Part shown: piece by piece, positions 13,236 to 32,200 of the stretch
How positions within the stretch are numbered: position 1 is the first letter of the stretch
Layout of the letters: each line of letters opens with the position of its first letter
Origin: Diadophis punctatus similis
Taxonomy: Eukaryota; Chordata; Lepidosauria; Squamata; Dipsadidae
DNA length: 64,000 nt
NCBI GenBank assembly: GCA_023053685.1
Contig: JALIGW010000029.1
Span: 3,048,501-3,112,500, forward strand
Direction: 5' to 3'
Made by a program: the position numbers and the translations under genes
The notes under the pieces: generated by a model
Database searches by the model: none
What the model was told of the DNA's origin: nothing
The model's input: the letters and a program-made list of their open reading frames with translations, nothing else

Positions 13236-14011
13236 TTCCAGAGAGACCTGGAAATCTCCAGAATCTACTAGCACTGTATGGGTAGGAAACAAGAATAGGA
13301 GTTTCCAAAAGAGAAAAAGGAATAAAAGACATTATGTAAGAATTTTTTCATCCTAGAGTAATTTTGGTAACCTTTAGGCTACACTGGATTGGACTTGAGG
13401 TGAATCCAAGTAACATGTTTTATAATGAAAACACCTATCTTGGTTTCATGCAAATAGTACTAGGGATTTTTCTTCTCCCGGCCCTAAACCTACACATGCA
13501 GGCACACATCCTCTAAAGTTGCTATTTGCATCTGGGGAAGTCTTAATTGGCCTTGATTGTTTTTAACTGTTGCTATTGGAAACCTTTCCTGTGCAAAAAA
13601 AAATAAATAGAAAAAATTCTGCTGACATGTCAGATTAGTACAAGAATACATGCAGCCATTTTGCTTGTATGAAAGAAGGATGGAACAAATAGGGTTGATG
13701 ATGGGGGATAAGGATTGCTTGACAAAAGGGTTTTCTGGTGAACTCTTCCCCCAGCATCAAAATCACTCCAAGCTAAAAGAGCGATCTGTTCCCAGGGTCT
13801 GAGCCATGCATGTAGATTTGATTTGTGTAATGGGTTTGGGGGGAAATATATTCAATGGGAGTGAACAAGACAAGTCCTTTTCTCCTATGATTTCTCTAGG
13901 GAGTGGTGGGGTGTGGAGGAAGGAGGGGTGGGGAATGGGGAATGCAGACTTTGCTCCCCCGGTCACAGTGCTCCCTTTGCCCACAGCTCCTTACAAGTGT
14001 GCTCCCTGCAG
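13236..14011. other. CLCF1: CLCF1 intron 1 or upstream sequence
   Basis: No exon was recognised before the acceptor at 14009-14011. The sequence is G-rich at 13905-13945. Confidence 0.4.
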
Positions 14012-21773
<7,762 letters not shown>

Positions 21774-22413
21774 TTCCTGCCGTCGCCATTGTCTCTGCCT
21801 TCACCTCATTCACTGACAGCATTCAGACCTGCCACTCAAGGACTAGCACTTCTGAAAGACTCCAAATCCAGTGCCTTCTCCCAGCCCCTCCTCAAAATTG
21901 CCCTCTTCCTCCTCCCTTGCTTTTTTGGTGCTGCATTGCTCTCTGCTACTAAGCTGTGCCTCTGGGTGAGCAGTTACACATCTATACAGCCTGTTTCTTC
22001 GCATCTCTTCCTTCTCCACCTTGTGTAAAATTAATATCTCCTCCTCCTCCCCCTCCTCCCTCTCTTTCTCTCTCTTTCTCTCTCTTTCTCTCTTCCTCTT
22101 CATTTTTCAGAAGGAGAGGAAGATTGTTTCCCTTCCCACCTCCAGGATGAACAATTAAGCCCTGGTTGCAGTGCAGCCAACAGCTGCAGCCTCCACTGCT
22201 GATACTCCAGTTGCCTTAAACTTCACTCCCTCCATAGCTGGATTTCTATGTATTCTCCCCATTCTGTTTAAGGCGCTGTGCCAATTAGAAGCTTACAAAG
22301 GACATTCAATGGCACTTACATGGGAAGCATCTCTCCAGTCAGGTTGTAAAATATGCCCAAACTGAACTAGAGATTAGAGACTCGGTTTAGCACAAACACG
22401 TGTAGGTTTTCAG

Positions 22414-22745
22414 CAGTGGTGAAATCCAATTTTTTTTACTACCGGTTCTGTGGGAGTGGCTTGGTGGGCGTGGTGTGGCTTGGTGGGCATGGCAGGGGAA
22501 GGATACTGCAAAATCTCCATCCCCACTCCAGGGGAAGGATACTGCAAAATCCCCATTCCCTCCCCACTCCTGGGGGAAGGATATTGCAAAATCTCCATTC
22601 CCACCCCATTCTGGGGCCAGCCAGAGGTGGTATTTGCCGGTTCTCTGAACTACTCAAAATTTCTGCTACCGGTTCTCCAAACTACTCAAAAATTTCTGCT
22701 ACCGGTTCTCCAGAACCTGTCAGAACCTGCTGGATTTCACCCCTG
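22414..22745. mobile_element. hAT-type MITE, family A, in the CLCF1 3' UTR
   Basis: It begins cagtggtgaaatccaa and ends tggatttcacccctg, with the same internal ggaaggatactgcaaaatc repeats as the copy at 5057-5338. An 8-bp duplication is not evident. It lies between the CLCF1 stop and the first AATAAA. Confidence 0.75.
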
Positions 22746-22830
22746 CGTGACTTTTCAGCTTTCTTTCCCCTCCCTGGTTAGGTAAGATTATTCATTCATT
22801 CACTATTGCAGTGAATGAATAAATGATCAT

Positions 22831-22867
22831 TTCATTCATTCATTCATTCATTCATTCATTCATTCAT
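22831..22867. repeat. (ATTC)n microsatellite
   Basis: Short pure tetranucleotide run in the inferred CLCF1 3' UTR. Confidence 0.9.
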
Positions 22868-23160
22868 CACATGTGCATACCTACCCTTAGTAGTATAATT
22901 TTCTAAGCCAGCTGTGGTGGCCACCGCTTGTCTACACCGCTCACTCCATAAAACAGGATGGATGAAGCTCTGTGGTTTACACTCTCACCAGCAAAGGAGA
23001 AATTTCCCACATGTGGCCCCATCCACCATTCTTTCTCTCCATCTTTGCCCACCCCTCCTCCTGTCAGGTTGTTATTCTAAGTTTGTTTATATTAATATTT
23101 ATTTATTTTCAGATGTTATTTATTAGATTGTATTTATTGCAGAATTTCTATTCTTGTATT

Positions 23161-23170
23161 AATAAATAAA
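23161..23170 (+). promoter_or_regulatory. Candidate polyadenylation signal for CLCF1
   Basis: Two overlapping AATAAA hexamers sit about 1.4 kb after the CLCF1 stop, with GT-rich sequence following around 23187-23205. An alternative hexamer lies at 22818-22823 next to the ATTC repeat. The assignment is by position and motif only. Confidence 0.45.
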
Positions 23171-23484
23171 ATGCTTTCTCCAGGAGTGGCATTGGTTTTA
23201 TTTTCTCTCACCCCAGCATGCTCTGGACTAGTCGCTGTCACATTTAGTCTAAAACCTATAATTTGTGTGTATGTGGGTGCTGAATGAAAACGGGGTAATT
23301 ATGTTGTTTTCTTGCACTAGACGTTTACAATATTTTTATGATTTAGGTTTTTATCAGCTAGAACCTAAACCAGCCTTATCCATCCTGATGTTTTCAAAAT
23401 ATTTTGGAGCTATAACTCTAGCATTAAAAATATAAACCCATAGTAGTATAAATCAGGCCAAGCTCCGCCTTAATCCAGCATTTT

Positions 23485-23704
23485 GTTTCTCACACAACTG
23501 CTTGAGCGGGGCGTTGCACTAGAACAGGGGTAGGCAAAGTTGGCTCTTCTATGACTCATGGACTTCAACTCCCAGACTTTCTGAGCCAATCATGCTAGCT
23601 CAGGAATTCTGGGAGTTGAAGTCCATGAGTCATAGAAGAGCCAACTTTGCCTACCCCTGCACTAGAATACCCCTCAGGTCCCTTCAACTCTGTTATTCTG
23701 TTAC
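23485..23704 (+). repeat. CR1 LINE 3' end split by a foldback element
   Basis: The CR1 3' consensus pieces actgcttgagcggggcgttg and aggtcccttcaactctgtta plus ttctgtta flank the hairpin element at 23525-23659. Confidence 0.65.
23525..23659. mobile_element. Foldback hAT MITE, exact 8-bp TSD
   Basis: The 135-bp near-perfect hairpin starts caggggtaggcaaagttgg. It is flanked by CACTAGAA at 23517-23524 and 23660-23667. Confidence 0.88.
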
Positions 23705-24215
23705 ATCCCTCTCTTGCCATGGTTTCTGTAACTGGTACTTGAAGCAATCTGCTTCCAATCTGAAGATAGCCAAGAATCTCCAGGCTGATAACTGTCAATA
23801 GATCTGGCTGCCATGATTTTTTCCAACTCTTTTTTAAAAGCTGCCCAAACTGGTAGCCCCTCAACGTACTTTATAGTAATGAATTCCATAGTCCATGAAC
23901 AGTGTGAAGAAGTGCTTGGTTTTGTCTATAGCTTATTTTCATTCAGCTTTATTAGATGACCCGTGTTCCCAAGGTTTTGAGAGAGGTGAGAATAACGTTT
24001 CAATGTCTATTTTCTCCATATAATGCCTTATTTTCTATACCTCAGTTATGTCTCTCTTTTTTTCCTGTTCTACCAGCCTTTTCCCCATCTCCTTGGTTGC
24101 CCTTGCCTTGTATCTTTTCTCCAATGTTATAAGAACTGAATGCAGTAGTCCAGGTGTGGACATACCATAGATTTTTTTTAATACAAGCATGACAGTGGTT
24201 GACCATTGTCAATCC
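23705..24215 (-). repeat. CR1/L3-like LINE fragment
   Basis: The - strand shows the familiar RT-region DNA: on the + strand, ttggttgcccttgccttgta, then ctgaatgcagtagtccaggt and gtggacatacc, which is the antisense of a CR1/L3 reverse transcriptase segment. It is heavily mutated. Confidence 0.5.
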
Positions 24216-24689
24216 CCTTTCCAATGATCCCAACAAATAATTTCTTTTTTTTTCCACAGCTGCCACATTTTGAGTTTTTATTCGGTGACTGACATGGCAG
24301 AGATTGCCCCTGACCAATTCCTATTAGCCATTTTAGACCACTTGGGGCTCACCCCATTCCCTCCAGTCACTGCAAACTTCCCTCTGTGGCCATTTGGAGT
24401 TGGACTACAGGAAGGGCTGAACAACAACATCTCCCCGCATCATCATCACTTTCCAAAGCCCTTGTTAGATTTGTACGCTAGCTCTTTTGCAGAAGTTTAC
24501 CATTAATTTCACAGAGTGCTAGAAAGTTGATTTAAAGCTAGAAAAACAGCCAGATTCTTCCAGATGCTTGTAGTTAATTTTGTCACAATTGTGTGCATTG
24601 TGCCAATGGTTTTTTTTTCATAGCCATATTTGTTATTTCTTTTAATTATTTCTGAGGGTCCAGTGGTAATGAGCTTCTGCTCTGATTAT
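24216..24689. other. Intergenic DNA, no gene seen
   Basis: A 78-codon ORF at 24270-24506 shows no family features. Otherwise AT-rich. Confidence 0.4.
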
Positions 24690-25462
24690 CTGGTATCCAT
24701 GATGTTTATTCATTCAACAATTTATATAGCTGTCCATCTCTCACCACAGTGACTCTAGTTGGCTTACAAAAAAATTAAAACCAAAAGAACAGAGTATAAA
24801 CTGTATATAGAGAAACCCTAATATCCCACATGCCTGGAGCCAAAAGAAAAACTGATTCATTTCAGTCACTGAGAGAACAACTGACCCAGCCAAAATGCTT
24901 GTGGGAACATCCAGGTCTTCAATGGCTTATGGTTTGATGCCAACCAAATCTGAGAGGGAATGCTGTCTCACAGAACAGGCACAGTGACAAGAGAAGCCAC
25001 AACTCCTAGGTCTCACAAGATGGCATTGTCTTAAAAGATGGATCTGAAGCATGCAAACTTTGCCAGTCCTGGTAGGGTGAGCAAAAATACCTGGCCCTGT
25101 ACCATGTAGAATTATATAGGTGATAGCCCTTGTATTGCATCTAGAAACCTAGTAGGAACTAGTACAGCTTACAGACCAGAGGTTACACAGTCATGTTGTG
25201 GATTGTCCCAAACTGCCCTTGATACCATATTCTGGACAAGCCACAGCTTCCAAATGTTCTTCAAGGGCAGCCCATGTAGTGTGTGTGACAGTAATCCAAA
25301 CTGGAGGTAACTACAGCATAGATTGCTATGAGTAAGGCCTCCTGAGCCAGAAATGGTGCAATTGGTACACATGGTAAATTTGTGTAAAGGCCCTCCTAGC
25401 CATGGTGAGACCACCACCTCCTTGAGATGTTGAATTAAGCTTTGCCAGTTCATGGACAATCT
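24690..25462 (-). repeat. L2-like LINE fragment (RT C-terminus)
   Basis: The - strand frame reads LQFGLLSHTLHGLPLKNIWK followed by LWLVQNMVSRAVW, matching the LDYCNALYxGLPxKxxxxLQ type RT motif with mutations. The distal part resembles the common squamate L2-like 3' region, ending at the right with a short A-rich tail near 24770. Confidence 0.6.
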
Positions 25463-25594
25463 TGTTTTTGTTCATTTCCTTTGCATGTTTATATCCAATC
25501 CCTACTGTGAATATTTATGAACAAGAATATGCACAATTGCACTGGGGAACAAAATATAATCTCAAGATACGCTATGGTAAGACAGTATGGTGTT

Positions 25595-25765
25595 CAGTAG
25601 TGGGTTGCTACCGGTTCGCCCCGGACCGGGCGAACCGGTAGCAACGGGAGGCTCTGCCCACCCATCTGGACGTCTCTGCACATGCGCAGAAGCGCCCCGC
25701 GCGCACGCATGCATGCACACTCTCAATAGTGAACCGGTAGTGAAGGTAATTGAAACCCACTACTG
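25595..25765. mobile_element. hAT-type MITE, family B, exact 8-bp TSD
   Basis: The 171-bp element has ends cagtagtgggttgctacc and gaaacccactactg. It is flanked by ATGGTGTT at 25587-25594 and 25766-25773. Confidence 0.87.
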
Positions 25766-26247
25766 ATGGTGTTATACTGTTTTAATTTTCCACTACCATC
25801 TTTTTGTTCATCCATAAGTGTTTTTTTACTGTGCAGATTACCTTTTCTGCAAGACCTCTAACTTAAGGGGAATGATGATTGGATGTAGATGCAGATGATT
25901 AAAACCCATTTCTTAGTAAGCTAGATGAATTCCAGGAAAGAAAACTGAGAAAGTTTATTACTAATAACTTTAGTGTAGAATATTTAGAAACATTCTAAAT
26001 ATTACTAATAACATCTTAAGGAACTCCATGATCTGAAAATTCTCTTTCAGGGCAAAAACCCTTAATGTACTATTAAAGAAAAATTCAGGATACAAAACGT
26101 CGCAATATTGTATATAGTAAACTATAACTATTAAGGATATATTGGAATCCCAGCTAAAATATCGCTGCCAATTTCCTCATATACTGTCAAGGAACCGAGT
26201 GAGAATATAAGGACACAAGCCCTGGATGCTATTTTAATCATATTGAA

Positions 26248-26300
26248 CAGTGGTGGGTTCTAAATAGTTTTGCTACCGGTTCGCGTGTGCGCTCGCTTAT
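26248..26300. mobile_element. Truncated hAT MITE end, family B
   Basis: It starts cagtggtgggttctaaat and has gctaccggttcgcg, then breaks off into unrelated AT-rich DNA. No right end was found. Confidence 0.55.
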
Positions 26301-27223
26301 AGTAAATTGTATTAGTTTTTATTTTCTTTTTTAAAAGTTTCAACATAAATCATATAAAACGTTTCACGATTTGTATATTGAAAATTTCTCTAAGCCTCAA
26401 GTGCATCTTCTCCAGCAACATGTAATAGGAGAGACAATTTCTAACCACATTTGTCCTTGGCCCATACAGCATCAGGTTACATGTCTGCATTTCCTCCAGG
26501 ATTCTATAGGAGCTTAAGATTTTGAAGAGAAGGGGGAGTTTCAAAAACTCCTCGTTTAACTTGTTCTGTAAAGAAGTGACAGTTCTTATAAACAAGATTT
26601 GGGCTTTCCTGTGTAATCCTGGAGCCTTTTCTACTGAATGTGCTGCATTAGGAGGAAGAAGATGTGTTTTTATCATGTCTCTCCTGCTCTGTGCTGGGAC
26701 AATATGTATTTGTCCAAGTTTCAGACAATGAAAACCTCAGGAAGGACAAATAAGGGACAGAACATGCCTTTATTTTAAAGGGAGTATTATTCAACAGAGT
26801 AAATATACTGTACAACCTCCTGCTTTTCCAGAGCTAATTTACAGTATTTCTATTGCTTCTTTCAAGGAAACATCATGAATCACTTATACACTAAGACCTT
26901 GTTTTAACAGACTAATTGGGAGGGTGGGAGATCCATTATTCATCAATGGCCATTGAATCAGAAAGTATGTCACAGGGATGGTTTGTTATGCAAATGATGT
27001 CACTGTGCCCATTGTGCCATGTCTTCTTTAGGTAAATTACAGAAATGTAATTGACATTTTGTAAAAGACAGAAAGCTGTTGTGTGCATGTGTCCATGCAA
27101 TGCTTGTTGCATATAAGTCCAGTAAATGAAGGTTTCATTGATTGATAAATCCTAATATTAAGAACCATAATGAATGTCCATATGAAATTGCCTTAATATT
27201 ATGATATAGACATATCCTGAAAC
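26301..27223. other. Intergenic DNA, no gene seen
   Basis: No element or exon was recognised. Confidence 0.4.
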
Positions 27224-27231
27224 AGTAAATG

Positions 27232-27534
27232 CAAGGGTGAAATGCTACCGGTTTGGCCCGGTTCGGGTGTACCGGTAGCGGCGGGCACTGGTGGTTCGGA
27301 GAACTGGTACTGGCGGCAGCGCAAGGCTCCGCCCACCCACCACGACACAGCCATTTTCTTTTTTTAACCCTCTGCGCATACGCAAAGCGTTCTGCGCATG
27401 TGCAGAGGGTGAAAAAGCGTGTGCGTGAGCAGAGCGGGGATGAAAAAGTGAGCACATGCATGAGTGAAGCAAGCGCTCGTGTGCGAAGCGTGCACTTCCG
27501 AACTGGTAGGAAAGGTAAGTAGATTTTACCGCTG
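27232..27534. mobile_element. hAT-type MITE, 8-bp TSD (7 of 8)
   Basis: The 303-bp element has ends caagggtgaaatgctacc and gtagattttaccgctg. It is flanked by agtaaatg (27224-27231) and tgtaaatg (27535-27542). A palindromic gcgcatacgc / gcgcatgtgc pair lies in the centre. Confidence 0.8.
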
Positions 27535-27818
27535 TGTAAATGGAGAAATAAAAGGCTGACTGACTGGCTGGATCATAGGTAGGATTATAGAGATGCCACT
27601 TAGGTGCTTTCCATATTCATTACAAGGATATTATTATACTTTTTCACTTGTTATCAGGACCTTTTCTGATTCCCTCTCTCAGTGCGTACATGCTTGGGAA
27701 ATGAGATTTCAGAGAAATGAAATATAGAGAACTCATGGAAATCCTCTTTGTTTCAGAAGATCTGTGGCTCCCTCTCTTCCTTGCCCAGAGAATGGACTTC
27801 CCTCCACTGAGCCTCCTC

Positions 27819-28084
27819 CAGAGGTGGGTTCCTCCCAGTTCGGACCGGTTCTATAGAACCTGTAGTAACTTGGCGGCCTGGGTCGCTAGAACCGGCAGTG
27901 ACCCAGGCCTGCCACGTTCCCGAGCTGGTTCTCCTGGCGGCGCCATAGGCAAAACAAAAAATCTTGTTTTTTGCTTCTGCGCATGCGCAGAAGCTTTTTT
28001 TAAGTACTGCACATGCTCACCACCACCCCCGCACAGTGCATCCCTGAGTGAACCGGCAGCGGGAGAATCCAGAACCCACCCCTG
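27819..28084. mobile_element. hAT-type MITE, family B, exact 8-bp TSD
   Basis: The 266-bp element has ends cagaggtgggttcctccc and ccagaacccacccctg. It is flanked by GCCTCCTC at 27811-27818 and 28085-28092. It carries tgcgcatgcgca at 27978. Confidence 0.88.
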
Positions 28085-28092
28085 GCCTCCTC

Positions 28093-28612
28093 CCCATTGC
28101 TACACACTTGTTGGGACCTCAGTCTGGCTCCTAGAGCACATCTAGCTCTCTTCTCCTTTTAAAAACCTCTAATTAGGTATGATTCAATCATAATCACCTT
28201 GTATTTTTAAAAAATTGTGAGCCTCATTCTTTGCAATTCAGCCCAAGATAAATTATTGCATTTTTATTGCAAAGTAAAAGGACTGGAATCTTTTGCATGC
28301 ATATCTCACATATATATTCAAATTTCTTACAACCACTATTCAGCTTCAGAGTTCATATACAACAATAGCCCATCGTGCTTCATTTTTTAATTAGCATGTT
28401 GCATGAACTCAATCATAATGCTTTGTAGACTATAGGCTTAGAATATTATGTAAATTTCACCCTGATTTATTCAAGAAACCGCAGTTAAAATCATTGCTTA
28501 GAACAATGAACATTGCACAGAACAGGTGACTCTTTATAGCATACTGAGCTGGCTAGAAGTGCAGGACACTGGAGGAATAATCTATGCCCTGTGGCAGTCT
28601 GAGGAAGGTTAA
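28093..28612. other. Intergenic DNA, no gene seen
   Basis: AT-rich sequence, nothing recognised. Confidence 0.4.
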
Positions 28613-28614
28613 TA

Positions 28615-29202
28615 TGAAGGTGAGTCACAAAGTAATGCCATTTTCTTTAGGACAGGTATAATTACCAACACAGGAACATGTAGCATACATCAAAATGAAG
28701 CTGGTCCTCTGTGGATCACATCCCTACTTCTCAACATAGTCACCGTTTCTCTCAATAGCAATGTTCCACCTTCGGATGAGAGCATGTATCCCTGTCTCGT
28801 AAATTTTTGTTGACTGTTCTTTGAGCCACTTCTTCACTGCAGTTTTCACTTCCTCGTCACTGGAATAATGTTTGCCTCTCAAATCCTCTTTCATGGGGCC
28901 GAAGAGATTGCTATAATCTAAAGTATTGTCCTCAAACACATTTTGTAATAGTCTGTGAATGTTCACAGGGGTTTCCCCTTCAGCAACAAGGAATTCAATC
29001 ACTGCTCTTTGTTTTTGACGCAACTCTAAGGGGGCAGCCATTTTGAATTTTCCTTGCGAGTCTAAAAACCTGAAAAGTAAAAAACAAAATATTTCAGAAT
29101 GTAAATGATATAATCATTTATAACTGGGAAAAATTTCAGGTATTTTTATCAAAAACTTCACCTGAAATAAAGAAAATGGCATTACTTTTTGACTCACCCT
29201 CG
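28615..29202 (-). mobile_element. Internally deleted mariner transposon
   Basis: The 588-bp element has inverted ends: ggtgagtcacaaagtaatgc at the left, matched by gcattactttttgactcacc at the right. It is flanked by TA on both sides. It carries one intact reading frame made only of the two ends of a mariner transposase. Confidence 0.92.
28724..29041 (-). pseudogene. Deletion derivative of a mariner transposase (105 codons, frame intact)
   Basis: Residues about 1-37 (MAAPLELRQKQRAVIEFLVA, then EGETPVNIHRLLQNVF) match the N-terminal helix-turn-helix of mariner transposases. The C-terminal half (from about residue 50, RGKHYSSDEEVKTAVKKWLK, then KIYETGIHALIRRWNIAIER) matches the transposase C-terminus. 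The catalytic DDD core is missing, so it cannot cut DNA. A full-length mariner transposase has about 340-350 residues. The frame is open across the deletion junction, giving a short protein with a possible DNA-binding domain. It lies between the terminal repeats of the element. Confidence 0.85.
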
Positions 29203-29204
29203 TA

Positions 29205-29934
29205 ATACAGAGGGGACACTACGCACAAAACTGAGGCTTTGTTTTTATTTCCTATTTACTCCATTTCTACAGGATCTTTCAAATTTCTTGAAGACAACAA
29301 GTAACCCTGTCAGGAATCTGCAGGCTAGCAATTTAATTTGCCTATTTGCACATCAACACCCACCCCAAATGTACATAGCTCTGATACTAGTAGAACTTAA
29401 TTTTCAAAGCAAAGCTTGGTTTTTCAACATAATACTTACTTAAAACAAAGATAAGCTTCACAGGTTCCATACCTGAACACTTGATCTTTGCCTTTTCATG
29501 AATGTGATATTCATTACCAAAAGTTGAAAATCTTCAAGAGCTAAAGTGAAATTTTGCATTTTGGTGTAACAGCATCATTGAAGAGAAATTACTGCTACAT
29601 ACACTAAGGATTCTCCTGATAAACGGAATGAAAATATTCAAATTTATTTGCCTCTATTTTTATTTGATAAACTGCATTTCCTTTCCTTTTCTGGGCTGCT
29701 TCTGTAATTAAAAAAAGAACCTAGGCGGGTTTTAAAAATAATTAGAAATGTAAAAATAATCAATAAAATTAAAAAGCCAACAGGGAGAAAAAGAAATAAT
29801 TAGAAAAGTTTCAATATAGTTAAATATTCTAAACCTAGAAGTAAGTGTGTGTATGTGGGGTGGGGGGGGTTAATTGTGTTTTGGCAACTTCTGAAGAGAA
29901 GTAAAATTTCTGGAAGTTTATTCTTCTTTTACAA
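29205..29934. other. Intergenic DNA, no gene seen
   Basis: No exon or element recognised. The sequence contains a G run near 29860-29868. Confidence 0.4.
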
Positions 29935-30067
29935 GAATACTGCAAAATCTCCATTCCCACCCCACTCTGGGGCAGCCAGAGGTGGTATTTTCCGGTTCTC
30001 CGAACTACTCAAAATTTCCGCTACCGGTTCTCCAAAACCTGTCAGAACCTGCTGAATTTCACCCCTG
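29935..30067. mobile_element. hAT-type MITE, family A, left-truncated
   Basis: Only the last repeat unit (aatactgcaaaatctccatt) and the right end (gctgaatttcacccctg) of family A remain. Confidence 0.7.
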
Positions 30068-30094
30068 GGACAGAACAATGTTCATAAATATGGA

Positions 30095-30244
30095 CTAGTT
30101 GCCAAACATCTGAATTTTGATAACATAATCATGGGCATGCTTCAATGGTCATAAGTGTGAAAAATGGTCATAAGTCACCTTTTTCAGTGCCGTTGTAACT
30201 ATGAATGGTCACTAAAAGAACTGTTGTAAATCGAGGACTGCCTG
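30095..30244. mobile_element. Fragment of the tagtcctcgactta MITE family
   Basis: Contains the block ggtcataagtgtgaaaaatg, then ggtcataagtcacctttttc, ending tgtaaatcgaggactgcctg. Related to 20586-20713 and 35033-35286. Confidence 0.6.
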
Positions 30245-31320
30245 TGTTGCATATCAATAAAATGCCTTTCTAAATGTTTAAATGTCAAAAAAATGTTTAA
30301 AGGGAAAATAGAAATGTAGGGTGGGAAGGGGTGGGAAGGAGGAAAAGCAGCAACCACAGACAGAGAATTCTAAATAAAACCAATACACTGTACCTCATGA
30401 ACTGCTTGTTGAGATGTTGAATTTCAGAATATGTTTGCAAAACATTGCAGAGAAGGTAGTAAGAGAGAATGTATCTGTCCCTTCTGCCTAAATGTTGACA
30501 AACAAGCCCTGAACGCTGGGTCTAATGCTATTTTAGAGAAGATTCTCAGTTTTAAGTTCTAAAAAAAAACCGATATGGATAATTGAAAGCCACTTTCTTT
30601 AGGAAGAGAGACTATTACTTTTCCCACTTATGAATAATGATTGATCCCTGGTGTCCTGGGTCTAGAGAGCAAATCAGGAATTATTTATGACTAAACCTAC
30701 TTTCGTAATGACTTAGTTAAGACCCTGTCTGGTTTTCATCAGTTGTGCTATTGTATAAATGAAATCACATTGGATAAGTTGTTTGGGTATCAAAAGATGA
30801 GCTGTATTTATTTGAATGCTCCAGTGTGGCGTGAATTTATCAGATTGTCACCCAAATCTAGGAGTCTTGCTCCACTTTATTTTCAATTACCAACCATCTC
30901 ACGAAGGGCCTCTAAAACTACTCATGTTGGAATGACTCATGGGATCTGGTGTTTAGTATGCAATAAAGGATTTTAAGAAAGCCACATTTATTTTTCCTTA
31001 CCAATGAAAGGATATTGTAATCAGATAACAAAAAAAGCAACAACTATGCATGCAAATCAGTGATATTCACATTTACTATGGTTGTGTGGGTTTGAATGAG
31101 AAAGAATTGTCTCCGATTCAATCCTACCAACATTAAATGGCTGTGGTTGTTAGGGCCACCTACGGATCTGGGGATATTTCATCTTTAATCTTGGATGGGA
31201 TAACATTTCCCCATTCAAATGTATAATTTGGGTTTTTTTTTCCTGGACTCACTATTCCTGCTCAGTAAGCAGGTAGCAACTATGGCCAGGAATGTCGTTG
31301 TATAAGTTCTTCTACCACTT
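30245..31320. other. Intergenic DNA, no gene seen
   Basis: No recognisable exon or element. Confidence 0.4.
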
Positions 31321-31324
31321 GCAC

Positions 31325-32200
31325 CCCTTTCTAGATCATTAGGCACTTCAGACAGTCACTCATGTTCTGATCTCCTTACAGCTTGACTACTGCAACACAC
31401 ACTACATGAGGCTGCCCTTAAAAATCAACCGGAACTTCCACTTGGTAGAGAATGCAATGGCATGGGTAGTGATGGGCCTGGTTTAATATGCCCATGTGAA
31501 TATTTCCGGCTTCATGAGATTCACTGGTTGCCAGATTCAAGGCACTGGTCATTACCTATGACACATTATATTAGCTCAACTGACAAAGAAGGGGTGTCAC
31601 GATGTGAATATTGTCAGTTTGTGCATCTCTGTGTTTTTCTACTGTTTCTTGTATCTATAATCAAGCAGACGTATGATATATTCTATTACGCATGTCTGCA
31701 TTCCAGAGGTCAACTCCTTTCCTTTCTCATCGCCATTTCTACCGGAGGTAGAAGTGATTTATTTCCTTAGCCGATACAATGTAGCCTTAATAAGAATTCT
31801 TTATTATTTTTCTACTGAAATAAATATTTTGTTAATTAGATTTGAATCTCGGGTTTTATTTTCTAAGTAACAATGTCTTCAAAGGGAAGTCCGATCCATC
31901 GACCTATGGAGAAGTGATTTCTCCTCTTAACAAGCTCTACATGATATAGGGCCTGGTTATTTGAGGGACCATCTATCTCCCATAGCATCTGCCAGCTGAT
32001 TCAGTATGGAAGGTTGGCAAGCTCTGGGCTTCTTCAATTGAACAATGCCACCTATTGAGTCCTTGGAATTCTCTGTAGCAGCATATTACCTCTGGAATGT
32101 GGTTTTCCCCTGAGAGCCAGATAGCTCCAATGCTGTCATTGTTTAAAATGGCAGTTAAGACCTAGCTCTTCACCAGGCCTTTGGTGAGGGTGAGTGAAGC
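31325..32200 (+). repeat. L2-like LINE remnant
   Basis: 31370-31450 reads LDYCNTHYMRLPLKINRNFH followed by LVENAMA, the RT C-terminal motif of L2-like elements. Further right, 31945-32190 resembles its 3' region (cagttaagacctagctcttc, accaggcctttgg). The two halves are interrupted by unrelated AT-rich sequence. Confidence 0.55.

Larger units (their letters stand above)
21774..23190 (+). other. CLCF1: Inferred CLCF1 3' UTR
   Basis: The sequence after the CLCF1 stop contains a CT-rich tract (about 22040-22100), a hAT-type MITE at 22414-22745, an ATTC microsatellite and then overlapping AATAAA signals. The first AATAAA is at 22818-22823 and a stronger pair is at 23161-23170, followed by a GT-rich stretch. 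Both lie downstream of the MITE, so the MITE is probably transcribed. The end point is inferred from the signal only. Confidence 0.5.
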
